Origin: Pseudomonas syringae
GTDB lineage: Bacteria > Pseudomonadota > Gammaproteobacteria > Pseudomonadales > Pseudomonadaceae
Direction: 5' to 3'
NCBI RefSeq assembly: GCF_021606685.1
Contig: NZ_WKCB01000014.1
Span: forward strand, 1 to 64,000
DNA: 64,000 nt
This document shows, piece by piece, positions 17,110 to 25,176 of this stretch; the first letter of the stretch is position 1, and each line of letters starts with the position of its first letter. The notes under the pieces were generated by a model. It worked only from the letters and a program-made list of their open reading frames with translations, was not told the origin of the DNA and did no database searches. The position numbers were made by a program, and so were the translations under genes.

Positions 17110-17814
17110 ATGAACACTGAACACTACTTCCCCCTGCCCGACCTGATCCCCGACGACCTGCTGGCGCGTTTTCGCAAACTCAGCCCGGCGCAACTGTGCG
17201 ACGGCATGCAAAGCCTGGGCATCCCGCGCAACGGCTGCATGGACGCCGACCTGATGCCGCTGGACGAAAGCAAGGTAATGCTCGGCACCGCCTACACCGT
17301 CGACACCGAGGACGGCGACAACTTCCCGATCCACGTCGCCGTGTACCAGGGCCAGCCCGGCTACGTGCTGGTAGTGGCCGGCAAGGCCTACCCCGGCCGC
17401 GCCTATATCGGCGACTTGATGGCAGGCGCCGCCCAGGCCGTGGGTTTGAGCGGCATGGTCATCGACGGCTGCGTGCGCGACAAAGTGCCGTTGGCGCAAC
17501 TGGACATCCCGATCTACGCCAAGGGTTTCATGCAACGCAGCCCCGGCAAGCAAGGCCCCGGCAAAATCAACGCCAGCGTGACCTGCGCCGGTGTCGAGGT
17601 GGCGCCGGGTGACCTGGTGTTCGGCGACTACGACGGCGTCACCGTGGTGCCGCGCGCGCGCCTGCTGGAAGTGCTGGAAGCCTCGGAGAAAAAAAGCGCC
17701 TACGAAAACCAGCGCCGCGAGGTGATCGACGCTTACACTCGCGCCCGAGACAGCGGCCAGCCGTTGCCGGCACTGGCCCCGGCGTGGGTCACCGAACTGC
17801 TGGAAGGCCAGTAA
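17110..17814 (+). CDS. RraA-family / HMG-type aldolase
   Basis: A 234-residue RraA-fold protein. VIDGCVRD keeps the arginine-aspartate pair that class II pyruvate aldolases (4-hydroxy-4-methyl-2-oxoglutarate or 4-carboxy-4-hydroxy-2-oxoadipate aldolase) use with a divalent metal; GDLMAGAAQAVGLSG is the other conserved loop. I favour a catabolic aldolase over a ribonuclease inhibitor because of the operon. It would split a branched 4-hydroxy-2-oxo acid into pyruvate and a second oxo acid. The start at 17110 is 8 bases after the dehydrogenase stop. Confidence 0.82.
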   Translation: MNTEHYFPLPDLIPDDLLARFRKLSPAQLCDGMQSLGIPRNGCMDADLMPLDESKVMLGTAYTVDTEDGDNFPIHVAVYQGQPGYVLVVAGKAYPGRAYIGDLMAGAAQAVGLSGMVIDGCVRDKVPLAQLDIPIYAKGFMQRSPGKQGPGKINASVTCAGVEVAPGDLVFGDYDGVTVVPRARLLEVLEASEKKSAYENQRREVIDAYTRARDSGQPLPALAPAWVTELLEGQ

Positions 17815-17831
17815 CGTTCACGGCTGTACCC

Positions 17832-17848
17832 GGGGCGCACGGCGCCCC
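17832..17848 (+). other. GC-rich hairpin between aldolase and transporter genes
   Basis: GGGGCGC-ACG-GCGCCCC perfect 7-bp stem with no T-run. It could stabilise the upstream mRNA or attenuate expression of the transporter; it does not look like a full terminator. Confidence 0.45.
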
Positions 17849-17893
17849 AACCTGCTGCGCTCACTATAAAAATAAAATTGTGGAGACGTTCAG

Positions 17894-19255
17894 ATGCTGA
17901 CAGTTCTGGGCTATGTGTTGATCACGTCATTTCTGTTGCTGGTCATCAAGCAAAAACTTTCCCCGTTCACCGGGCTGATCGTGGTGTCGCTGGCCGTGGG
18001 GGTGCTGGTGTGCCTACTCAATGGCGTGCCGATGGGCACCATCATGACCTGGGTGCGCGAGGGTCTGTTCTACTCGCAGAACGAGGCCGGCAAGGTCTCC
18101 CTCGGCACGGTCAACCCCACGGTGATGATCCTGTTCGCCGTGCTGTATTTCAGCCTGATGATGAACGTCGGGCTGTTCGATCCGCTGTGCACCTACTTGA
18201 TCCGCAAGGCCAACGGCGACCCGCTGAAAATCATCCTGGTCACCGCCTTCACCTCTGCCGTGGTGACCCTGGACGGCGACGGCACCACCACCATCCTGAT
18301 CATCACCACCGCCTTCCTGCCGCTGTACAAACAGATGGGCATGAAGCTCTCCAACCTCGCCATGCTGATCATCCTGCCGTGCGGTCTGGGCAACTGCCTG
18401 CCCTGGGGCGGGCCACTGGCGCGGGCGGCGGCGGTGTTGAACCTGGAGGTCAATACGCTGTTTGTGGCGATCTTGCCGATTCTCGGCGTGTCGTTCCTGT
18501 ACGTGTTTTTCATGGCCTACTTGATGGGCATTAAAGAGCGCAAACGCCTGGGCTTTGTGAAGGGTGCAAACGGCATCGTCACGCCCGCGCAGATCCTGCA
18601 GATGGTCAATGTGATCAAAGACCATGACAAGGAACTCAAGCGCCCGCGCCTGTTCCTGTTCAACCTGGCCCTGACCCTGGGCATGCTGGTGATCCTCATC
18701 GCCGGCTGGGCCAGCGGCGCGGTGGTGTTCATGCTCGGCACCGCGATTGCGTTGACGGTCAACTACAGCGCCGTGGAACAACGCGAACGCATCACCGCCA
18801 ACGGTGGTGATGCCGTAGCCGTGGCCTCAATCATCCTCGCCGCCGGTTGCTTCCTGGGCATCTTCAACGGCAGCGGCATGGCCGGCGCCGTGGCCGAACA
18901 CATGGCCAGCCTGATCCCGGATTCCATGGGCAGCCACACCGCGCTGATCTTCGCCTTCCTCGGCGCCCTCGCCTGCTACGCCCTGCCGGTGGACGCCTAC
19001 TACTTCGGCATCCTGCCCGTGGTGGCGCCGATCGCCTACAAGTTCGGCATCAGCCCAACCGAGATCGGCGTAGCGTCGTTCATGGGCCAAGCGCTGCGCT
19101 ACGCCAGCCCGACGGTGGCGTGGTTGTTCCTGCTGATGAACCGCACGGAGATGACGTTTGGGGAATATCAGAAGGAGTTTTTCAAGTGGTCGATCCCGAT
19201 GTTTTTCATCTTTTTGATTACCGCGATTGTGACGGGGGAGTTGCCGGTGGGTTGA
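17894..19255 (+). CDS. CitMHS-family citrate-type transporter
   Basis: A 453-residue inner-membrane protein with about 11-12 hydrophobic segments. The motif VTLDGDGTTT is the conserved re-entrant loop of the CitMHS (metal-citrate:proton symporter) family, and LPWGGPLARAA and YALPVDAYYFGILP are also family-like. It probably imports a citrate-like di- or tricarboxylate, perhaps as a metal complex. GGAG lies upstream of the ATG. It is the last gene of the sigma-54-controlled dehydrogenase/aldolase operon, and so sets the substrate class for the pathway. Confidence 0.87.
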   Translation: MLTVLGYVLITSFLLLVIKQKLSPFTGLIVVSLAVGVLVCLLNGVPMGTIMTWVREGLFYSQNEAGKVSLGTVNPTVMILFAVLYFSLMMNVGLFDPLCTYLIRKANGDPLKIILVTAFTSAVVTLDGDGTTTILIITTAFLPLYKQMGMKLSNLAMLIILPCGLGNCLPWGGPLARAAAVLNLEVNTLFVAILPILGVSFLYVFFMAYLMGIKERKRLGFVKGANGIVTPAQILQMVNVIKDHDKELKRPRLFLFNLALTLGMLVILIAGWASGAVVFMLGTAIALTVNYSAVEQRERITANGGDAVAVASIILAAGCFLGIFNGSGMAGAVAEHMASLIPDSMGSHTALIFAFLGALACYALPVDAYYFGILPVVAPIAYKFGISPTEIGVASFMGQALRYASPTVAWLFLLMNRTEMTFGEYQKEFFKWSIPMFFIFLITAIVTGELPVG

Positions 19256-19373
19256 TCAAACCGCCCTGTTTATCTTGATAACTCAGGGTTCGAAGGTGTT
19301 TTTGCACGTGCCGTTACAAGTCTGTCTGGCAGCTTTCCGATGTCTGGATACAGTTCAGAAAAGACCTTTGGAT

Positions 19374-20207
19374 ATGGCACTTATGAAACGCAAGGCTCGA
19401 ATCCTGATTCTATGCAAGACCTACCCTTCCCCGAGTGCCAAACATGCTGAAACCTCCTGCGTCGCAGGCATGGATGAATGGGGCAATCTCATACGGCTTT
19501 ACCCCGTTCCGTTTCGCCTGGTCACCGAGGCTCAACAATTTTCCAAGTGGCAATGGATCGAGGCCACCATTGAGAAAAACTCAGCTGATCACCGGCCAGA
19601 GAGCCACAAGATCGGCGTAGATAGCATCTTGCCAGGAAGGAAAGTGCCGGCTCGGGATAATTGGCACGAGCGACGAGGCTGGCTGGATAAGCTGACTGTT
19701 TATGAGAGCTTTGAAGCGCTTGATAAAGCCAGGATCGACAGCAACGTGACGCTAGGCTTGATCAAGCCGCTACGAATAACCGCGTTACGCATCCAGAAAT
19801 CCGCCTCAGAAAAATGGACACCTGAAGAGATCGAGAAACTCGAATCCATGCAACGCCAGCCAAGCCTTTTTGCAGATCAGGAACGTGCAAGTATCAAACG
19901 CCTGGAAAAGGTGCCCTTCGACTTTCACTACCTCTATGAGTGCCTGGTGGACGGCGAAGTTAAGTCCCACATCCACAAGATCGTGGATTGGGAAGCCTGC
20001 CAACTGTATAGGAATGTGCACCACAAGCACGGCACGCCGGGATGGGAGGCGCCATTTCGCCACAAGCTGGAAAGCGAGTTACCAGAGAGGGACTTAATGC
20101 TATTGATGGGCAACATTCATCGTTTTCCAGGGCAGTGGCTGATTGTCAGTCTGATCTACCCACCTAAGCGACAGACTGAAGACCACCAACAAATCGCGCT
20201 GTTTTGA
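19374..20207 (+). CDS. Uncharacterised protein paired with DUF488 gene
   Basis: A 277-residue soluble, charged protein. The N-terminus has ILILCKTYPSPSAKHAETSC and RLYPVPFRL, which look like conserved family motifs, but I cannot name a domain. GC is lower than its surroundings (31 of 60 in bases 19801-19860), suggesting transfer. Start at ATG 19374 or 19383 is uncertain; the frame continues upstream without family-like sequence. Its 3' end overlaps the convergent DUF488 gene by 44 bases, an arrangement that suggests the two are a unit or were acquired together. Confidence 0.7.
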   Translation: MALMKRKARILILCKTYPSPSAKHAETSCVAGMDEWGNLIRLYPVPFRLVTEAQQFSKWQWIEATIEKNSADHRPESHKIGVDSILPGRKVPARDNWHERRGWLDKLTVYESFEALDKARIDSNVTLGLIKPLRITALRIQKSASEKWTPEEIEKLESMQRQPSLFADQERASIKRLEKVPFDFHYLYECLVDGEVKSHIHKIVDWEACQLYRNVHHKHGTPGWEAPFRHKLESELPERDLMLLMGNIHRFPGQWLIVSLIYPPKRQTEDHQQIALF

Positions 20208-20640
20208 GCGGCAAGTGCTGGGTCTCCAGCGAACGGTCGACTTCCTCGGCAGCTTCAGCGATCAAACTGCGATGGCAAAAACTGGCATCTGCTTCGTAAC
20301 AAACCATGCAGACTCGCTGCTCTACCGCGCTGGACACCAGCTCACTCAAGACACTGGCTTGAGTACGAATATAAACGCGGAACTCACGGGCGTACGCCGC
20401 CCAGTTGCCATCTTCCTTGTACTGCTTGCGTATCGGCTTAGGGCAACCCAGCGGACGGCTATGCTCATAGGCAATCCCTTCAGCGGCCAGACATTGGGCA
20501 AAAGCATTTTTGGAGAAACCCTTTTTACGCGACAGAGGGTATTCACGCACATCGAGCACCTTATCGATTCCGGCCTGCTTGAGCCGTGCGATAAATGCGT
20601 CGATAGACAACCCTTCGTAGCCTGCGGTGTAGAGGTTCAT
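20164..20640 (-). CDS. DUF488 family protein
   Basis: A 158-residue DUF488 (COG5483-type) protein with the family pattern: YTAGYEG, VLDVREYPLSRKKGFSK, YEHSRPLGCPKPIR, and a C-terminal VCYEADASFCHR, whose two cysteines and histidine could hold metal or be catalytic. The fold has been predicted to act on nucleic acids or nucleotides, but no function is established. Start at 20640, with AGGAG at ideal spacing. It converges on and overlaps the uncharacterised gene at 19374-20207 by 44 bases. Lower GC than the window average. Confidence 0.8.
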   Translation of the reverse strand: MNLYTAGYEGLSIDAFIARLKQAGIDKVLDVREYPLSRKKGFSKNAFAQCLAAEGIAYEHSRPLGCPKPIRKQYKEDGNWAAYAREFRVYIRTQASVLSELVSSAVEQRVCMVCYEADASFCHRSLIAEAAEEVDRSLETQHLPLKTARFVGGLQSVA

Positions 20641-20753
20641 GCGGAGTCTCCTGGTGCCTCCCGGCGCGATCAAAACTTAAAAAAAGCGCCGGGACTATAA
20701 CATCGGCGGTTATTCACCTGGCTTCGTGGGTGACGGGCGGAGCGGATAGATGG

Positions 20754-20797
20754 GTTTCGTCATTGGAATACACGCCAACTCCAACACCGACGGTGAA
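20754..20797 (-). pseudogene. Remnant of the 3' end of a GNAT gene
   Basis: These 44 bases are identical at 40 positions to 20976-21019, the 3' end of the intact acetyltransferase gene next door. Translated on the minus strand they give SPSVLELACIPMTK against SPSGLALACIAMTK. The remnant and a REP pair fill most of the 324-base gap between 20641 and 20964; the rest of the gap shows nothing clear. Confidence 0.65.
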
Positions 20798-20861
20798 CTC
20801 AGGCAGCACAAACTAAGCGGACTAACGCCCGAGGAAACACTGAGATCGAACTCGGTCAGAA

Positions 20862-20950
20862 TGTGGGAGGGGGCTTGTCCCCGATAGCGGTGTGCCAGCG
20901 AACAAAGATGTTGAATGTGCCAACGTATCGGGAGCAAGCCCCCTCCCACA
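20862..20950. repeat. REP doublet, third sequence type
   Basis: TGTGGGAGGGGGCTTG at the left and CAAGCCCCCTCCCACA at the right, an inverted pair about 89 bases long. Related pairs are at 46168-46257 and 53726-53817. Confidence 0.85.
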
Positions 20951-20964
20951 CTCTGCCTCAGTGC

Positions 20965-21432
20965 CTATTCAATTTGTTTCGTCATCGCAATACACGCCAA
21001 CGCCAACCCCGACGGTGAATGGTAAACCGCCTGCTCATCCCCCACGTAGCCACACTCCCGATAAAACCCCGCCGCATTCAACGTCGCATCCAGCACCACC
21101 GCTTCAATCGCCAATTCCCGCGCAACACTCTCAAGATGATCCAACATCGCCTTGCCATACCCCCGTCCGATGAATTCGGGCCGCACGAACAGCGCACCCA
21201 CTTCATTGTTATCAAGGTCGAGCATCCCGGTGGCCACCGGCTCACCGTTGACCCAGCCTAGGTAAAACGGTTTGTCCATCAGCGCACTGTAGCCGTCCTC
21301 GGCGTTGCCGCGTGTCCACAACTGCATCTGTTCGGCGGTGTAGGCGCCGATGCATTGGCCGCGAATGGCTTCGCGGCGAATCGCAAAAGCGGCGTGGGCG
21401 TCATCGGGTGTGGCGCGTTTTATCTCTAGCAT
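20965..21432 (-). CDS. GNAT-family N-acetyltransferase
   Basis: A 155-residue acetyl-CoA-dependent acetyltransferase. The acetyl-CoA loop is VRPEFIGRGYGKAM and the C-terminal AGFYRECGYV is typical of motif B. Start taken at the ATG at 21432 (AAGGA 8-9 bases upstream) rather than 21441. It follows another GNAT gene by 12 bases on the same strand, so they are probably co-transcribed. Substrate unknown. A short duplicate of its 3' end lies about 200 bases downstream. Confidence 0.85.
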   Translation of the reverse strand: MLEIKRATPDDAHAAFAIRREAIRGQCIGAYTAEQMQLWTRGNAEDGYSALMDKPFYLGWVNGEPVATGMLDLDNNEVGALFVRPEFIGRGYGKAMLDHLESVARELAIEAVVLDATLNAAGFYRECGYVGDEQAVYHSPSGLALACIAMTKQIE

Positions 21433-21444
21433 AGGGTCCATCCT

Positions 21445-21879
21445 TCAGGCGTTTTCATTGCCCTCGCGGGTGAATGAATAACGGTCGATATCCGTACGTA
21501 ACTGCCAGCCCTGGCCTTGCCAATAAAGGGCGGCATGGGTGTTGGTCTTGAACACATCCAGATGGCATTTGTGGATGCCCAACTGCTCCAGCGCGCCAAG
21601 GCAACGCTCGACCAAAGCCTGCGCGATGCCCTGACGGCGATACTCCGGCAACACCAACAGATGTTGCAAATAGCCGCGCCGCCCATCATGGCCGCACATC
21701 ACACACGCGATCAACCGGCCCTCGACTTCAGCCACAAAACTCATCCCCGGGTTGCGCGCCAGGTAGCGCTCGGTAGCCTCGCGCGAGTCGGCGTCGCGCA
21801 GGGAAATGCCGGGGGTGGTTTGCATGAGGTGGAGGATGGCGTCGTAGTCCAGGATTGTCATAACGCGGATCGTCGGCAT
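21445..21879 (-). CDS. GNAT-family N-acetyltransferase
   Basis: A 144-residue GNAT protein with LLVLPEYRRQGIAQALVERC as the acetyl-CoA-binding loop and HAALYWQGQGWQLR near the C-terminus. AAGG precedes MPTIRVM. It is the upstream member of a two-GNAT operon with the gene at 20965-21432. No substrate can be assigned. Confidence 0.85.
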   Translation of the reverse strand: MPTIRVMTILDYDAILHLMQTTPGISLRDADSREATERYLARNPGMSFVAEVEGRLIACVMCGHDGRRGYLQHLLVLPEYRRQGIAQALVERCLGALEQLGIHKCHLDVFKTNTHAALYWQGQGWQLRTDIDRYSFTREGNENA

Positions 21880-21902
21880 GGCAGATAACCTTATGTGAGT
21901 GG

Positions 21903-21929
21903 GCTTGCCCGCGATGGCGGCGGGCAAGC
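21903..21929. repeat. Single REP hairpin
   Basis: GCTTGCCCGC paired with GCGGGCAAGC around a 7-base loop, just upstream of the GNAT gene start. Confidence 0.65.
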
Positions 21930-21986
21930 TAGCCTCAGGTGGCTCGAGCATGGTCAGTACGGAATGTTCTGACAGCGATACACAGG

Positions 21987-22394
21987 TCAGCTCTTCTCCG
22001 CGTCCGAGTGTTCCTTCTTGAACTGCATAATCTCGGCAAGGTTATCTTCAATCCAGTCGACCATTGCCTCTACCTTGACAGCGGCTTCCTTTCCCAGTGG
22101 CGTCAACGTGTATTCCACATAGGGTGGAACAACCGGTCGAGAGAGCCGATTGACGAGCCCGTCGCCTTCCAACCCCTGGAGGGTCTGGGAAAGCATTTTC
22201 TCGCTCACGCCACCGATTTTCCGACGCAGTTCGCTGAAGCGATGTGTACCGCCCAACAGAACCACCAGCACCAGCACACCCCAGCGGCTGGTCATGTGTT
22301 TGAGGACTTCTCTCGAAGGACAGTCAGCTTCCAGGAGTTCGCCGCGACGTACTTTTTCGGAAAAAGGGTGAGGGATGTAATCTTGGATACTCAT
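21987..22394 (-). CDS. HxlR-family transcriptional regulator
   Basis: A 135-residue winged-helix regulator with the HxlR pattern: a cysteine near the start (ADCPSREVL), SRWGVLVLVVLLGG, HRFSELRRKIGGVSEKMLSQTLQGLEGDGLV, and VEYTLTPLGKE. The conserved cysteine suggests thiol, quinone or aldehyde sensing, as in YodB/QorR. It is divergent from a QorB quinone reductase, the same arrangement as ytfH/ytfG in E. coli. Start at MSIQDYI (AAGG upstream). Confidence 0.9.
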   Translation of the reverse strand: MSIQDYIPHPFSEKVRRGELLEADCPSREVLKHMTSRWGVLVLVVLLGGTHRFSELRRKIGGVSEKMLSQTLQGLEGDGLVNRLSRPVVPPYVEYTLTPLGKEAAVKVEAMVDWIEDNLAEIMQFKKEHSDAEKS

Positions 22395-22409
22395 TACACT
22401 TACCTTTTT

Positions 22410-22417
22410 GTACGTAC
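22410..22417. promoter_or_regulatory. Candidate HxlR operator
   Basis: GTACGTAC palindrome inside the 87-base gap between the divergent HxlR and QorB genes, flanked by TTAC/GTAA-type half-sites (CTTACC, TTACCA). Placement fits binding of the local regulator to both promoters. Confidence 0.4.
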
Positions 22418-22481
22418 TTACCATTAGTTAGTCCCTGCCCTAGGATGATCACTCCTCTCTCTGGAATAAAGGTGCTTGATT

Positions 22482-23336
22482 ATGATTGCCGTCACAGGTG
22501 CTACCGGCCAATTGGGCCGTCTCGTCATTGATACACTGCTAAAAACCGTCAACCCGCAGGAAATCGTAGCGTTGGTGCGCGATCCACTCAAGGCGCAGGA
22601 TCTTGGCGCGAAAGGCGTTGACGTGCGCCAAGCCGATTACAACCAGCCCGAAACCCTTCGTAGCGCGTTGGTCGGTGTTCAGCGTCTGCTGCTGATTTCT
22701 TCAAGCGAAGTCGGCCAGCGTACGACACAACATCGTGCCGTCATTGAGGCGGCCACAGCTTCGGGCGTCCAACTGCTGGCGTACACCAGCATGCTGCACG
22801 CAGACAAATCGACACTGGGCCTGGCAGTCGAGCACCGGGATACCGAACGGGCGTTGGCAGAGTCTGGGTTGAATTACGTACTGCTGCGTAATGGTTGGTA
22901 CAGCGAGAACTACACCGCCAGCGTGCCGCCCGCGGTCGAGCACGGCGCTATTCTGGGCAGTGCGCAAGCGGGTCGAATCTCCTCCGCAGCGCGAAAAGAT
23001 TATGCCGACGCGGCAGCCGCTGTACTGACCCGTGAAGGTCAGGCAGGCAAGGTCTACGAGCTGGCAGGTGATGAGAGTTACACGTTGGCCGAACTGGCCA
23101 CGGAAGTCGCCAAACAATCCGGGAAGAACGTTGTTTACAACGATCTTCCACAAGAGCAATACCAGGCAGTACTCATTGGATTGGGCCTGCCGGCAGCCTT
23201 AGCCGGGTTGCTCGCTGATTCTGATGCCGCAGCCGCTGGAGGCGATCTGTTTGATGACTCTCGCCAACTGAGTCGACTATTGGGCCGTCCAACGACGCCG
23301 ATTGCGCAATCCGTCAGCGCGGCGCTTGAGCACTAA
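22482..23336 (+). CDS. qorB: NAD(P)H:quinone oxidoreductase, QorB-like
   Basis: A 284-residue atypical SDR of the NmrA/QorB (YtfG) group, which reduces quinones with NADPH and protects from quinone or aldehyde stress. The nucleotide site GATGQLGR is at residues 6-13, followed by LVRDPLKAQ and, after VRQADYNQPETL, the LLLISSSEVGQR strand. No catalytic tyrosine motif of classical SDRs is seen, as expected. Start at ATG 22482 with AAGG upstream. Divergent from an HxlR regulator; a terminator follows. Confidence 0.87.
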   Translation: MIAVTGATGQLGRLVIDTLLKTVNPQEIVALVRDPLKAQDLGAKGVDVRQADYNQPETLRSALVGVQRLLLISSSEVGQRTTQHRAVIEAATASGVQLLAYTSMLHADKSTLGLAVEHRDTERALAESGLNYVLLRNGWYSENYTASVPPAVEHGAILGSAQAGRISSAARKDYADAAAAVLTREGQAGKVYELAGDESYTLAELATEVAKQSGKNVVYNDLPQEQYQAVLIGLGLPAALAGLLADSDAAAAGGDLFDDSRQLSRLLGRPTTPIAQSVSAALEH

Positions 23337-23374
23337 GATCGTTTTAGCCACTTGATGGGATAAGATTTGTGAGG

Positions 23375-23397
23375 AAACCCGCTTTGGCGGGTTTTCT
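23375..23397 (+). terminator. Rho-independent terminator
   Basis: AAACCCGC-TTTG-GCGGGTTT stem ending in TTTT, 38 bases after the qorB stop. Confidence 0.85.
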
Positions 23398-23440
23398 GGT
23401 TTTGGGGCGGTCGGGATTGGGGCGCGGATTTGGGGCGCCT

Positions 23441-23472
23441 TCGCAGCCTCGCTGGGGCTCGACAGCTCCCAC
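23441..23472. repeat. Single REP copy (second type)
   Basis: TCGCAGCCTCGCTGGGGCTC followed by GACAGCTCCCAC, matching the right half of the doublet at 14014-14119. Confidence 0.65.
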
Positions 23473-23569
23473 ATTTGGATGTGTGCTCGACTCGGCCAAA
23501 GCCGTGATGGCGAGGGTATTGGCACACCGTTATGATGTGGACTTTCGCTCAACGCCCCAGGAAATACCC

Positions 23570-24061
23570 ATGCCCGCCCTCACCTTCCGCAACGCCCTGC
23601 CCGCCGACGCCGCGCGCTGCTATGAAATCGAAATCAGCGCCTATGAAGGCGATGAAGCCGCGACCCTGGAAAAGATCGCCACGCGTATCGCGCAGTACCC
23701 AGAGGGTTTCTTGATTCTGCAGGCGGATGACGCGGTGGTGGGCTTTATCAACTGCGGCTGCGCCCACCAGGTGGTGATGTCGGACGAGGCGTTCAAGGAG
23801 TTGGTGGGGCATGCGGCCGAGGCGCCGAATGTGGTCATCATGTCTGTCGTGGTCGACCCGACGCAGCAGGGCAAGGGCTACTCCAAACTGTTGATGACCG
23901 AGTTTGTGCAGCGCATGCGCGCGCTGGGCAAGCAGACGATTCATTTGATGTGCAAGGAGCAGCATGTGCCCTTGTACACGCGCATGGGCTACACCTATGT
24001 GCAGCCTTCGCCGTCGGATCACGGCGGCATGGCGTGGCATGAGATGGTGATGGACCTCTGA
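23570..24061 (+). CDS. GNAT-family N-acetyltransferase
   Basis: A 163-residue GNAT enzyme with VVVDPTQQGKGYSKLLMTE as the acetyl-CoA loop and VPLYTRMGYTYV as motif B. The YEIEISAYEGDEAAT start and GGMAWHEM end resemble arylalkylamine-type acetyltransferases, suggesting an amine substrate, but only weakly. Start at 23570 with AGGA upstream. Confidence 0.83.
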   Translation: MPALTFRNALPADAARCYEIEISAYEGDEAATLEKIATRIAQYPEGFLILQADDAVVGFINCGCAHQVVMSDEAFKELVGHAAEAPNVVIMSVVVDPTQQGKGYSKLLMTEFVQRMRALGKQTIHLMCKEQHVPLYTRMGYTYVQPSPSDHGGMAWHEMVMDL

Positions 24062-24085
24062 TTTTCCCTTGGTAAAGGATTACTG

Positions 24086-24166
24086 ATGCAGTTCAGCGAG
24101 CCTTACCGCGAGGCGATAGATTTTGAGATCAAGGCCGATGACATGGGAAGATCGCAGCGCGCCTGA
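24086..24166 (+). CDS. 26-residue ORF or gene remnant
   Basis: ATG at 24086 preceded by AAAGGA at good spacing, stop TGA at 24164. The peptide (MQFSEPYREAIDFEIKADDM, then GRSQRA) is amphipathic and charged. It sits between two GNAT genes. It may be a translated small protein, a leader, or the first codons of a lost gene; there is no evidence to choose. Confidence 0.3.
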   Translation: MQFSEPYREAIDFEIKADDMGRSQRA

Positions 24167-24183
24167 AACCACCGGGAACCAAG

Positions 24184-24609
24184 ATGACCCACCCCCACAT
24201 TGAAATCAGCAACCAAGCCAACCCCGACGCCGAGCGCATCCTCGGCAGCGGCCTTGCTGCATTCAACGAAGGCATCACCGGCTACAACGACCGTCTGCCG
24301 CTCAACGTGTTGATCAAAGACCCACACACCCAGCAAATCCTCGGCGGCATCACCGGTAAAACCACCTTGGGCATGGCCTTTCTTGACCTGTTCCACGTAC
24401 CCGATTCGATGCGTGGAACGGGCCTTGGCAGTCGGTTGCTGCAGGCTTTCGAGGACGAAGCCCGACGCCGGGGATGTGCCAGCGCGGTGCTGTACACCCT
24501 CAGTTTCCAAGCGCCGGGGTTTTATGAGAAGCATGGGTGGGTGCGGTTTGGCGAGGTGCCGTGTGAGCCTGCAGGCAGCAGCCGCGTGTTTTTGTCTAAG
24601 GCGTTGTGA
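24184..24609 (+). CDS. GNAT-family N-acetyltransferase
   Basis: A 141-residue GNAT protein with VPDSMRGTGLGSRLLQAFE as acetyl-CoA loop and SFQAPGFYEKHGW as motif B. It starts MTHPHIEISN, 17 bases after the micro-ORF stop. Its 3' end overlaps the convergent GNAT gene at 24596-25129 by 14 bases. Substrate unknown. Confidence 0.85.
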   Translation: MTHPHIEISNQANPDAERILGSGLAAFNEGITGYNDRLPLNVLIKDPHTQQILGGITGKTTLGMAFLDLFHVPDSMRGTGLGSRLLQAFEDEARRRGCASAVLYTLSFQAPGFYEKHGWVRFGEVPCEPAGSSRVFLSKAL

Positions 24610-25129
24610 CGCTCAACGCTTTACCAAACAACCGATTCCCATGGGTTTCGCCTTGGAAGGTATGGATCGGCGAGCCCAACAGCTCATACCCGCTCCGAGG
24701 GTAAAACCCCAGCGCGCGCTCATTGCCCACCCACACCGTGGCCCACAACAACGCAGCGCCGCCGAGTACCGCGCGGTGTTCGGCCGCTTGCAGCAGCTGA
24801 TAACCGATGCCCAGGCCAGTGAAGCGTTCCTGGACATACAGGCGTTGCAACTCGGCGACGTTTGAGGCTTCGATCATCGGGTGGCGGGCGTTGAGTTTGA
24901 CCTGGGCGAAGCCGACCAGGTGATGGCTGGATTCGGCGACCATCAGCGAGGTGCCTGGCTCAGCCAGCAACGCAGCGATGGTATCCGGGGCAAAGGCTTG
25001 CAGCACCTCGTCGGCAATCGAGCGGCGAATACCTTGGGTAGCGTAGGTGTCGAGGAATACCTGCATGCCCAGCACGCCGATGCACAGCGCGTCTTGGGCT
25101 GTAGCGGTACGAATAATGATTGCAGACAT
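24596..25129 (-). CDS. GNAT-family N-acetyltransferase
   Basis: A 177-residue GNAT enzyme with RLYVQERFTGLGIGYQLLQ as acetyl-CoA loop and RALGFYPRSGYELLG as motif B. GGAG precedes the ATG at 25129; the frame runs on upstream but the family-like sequence begins at MSAIIIRTATAQDA. It is convergent with the GNAT gene at 24184. This is the fifth GNAT gene in about 4.2 kb. Confidence 0.85.
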   Translation of the reverse strand: MSAIIIRTATAQDALCIGVLGMQVFLDTYATQGIRRSIADEVLQAFAPDTIAALLAEPGTSLMVAESSHHLVGFAQVKLNARHPMIEASNVAELQRLYVQERFTGLGIGYQLLQAAEHRAVLGGAALLWATVWVGNERALGFYPRSGYELLGSPIHTFQGETHGNRLFGKALSVTTP

Positions 25130-25176
25130 TGAGTCTCCGTACTCAAGAAGAATAGCGTTGGCTAACTCCCCAACTA

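Noticed and set aside
20710..20949. A 79-residue minus-strand gene
   Set aside because: Its sequence is made of a REP arm and a GNAT 3' remnant; no independent coding signal.
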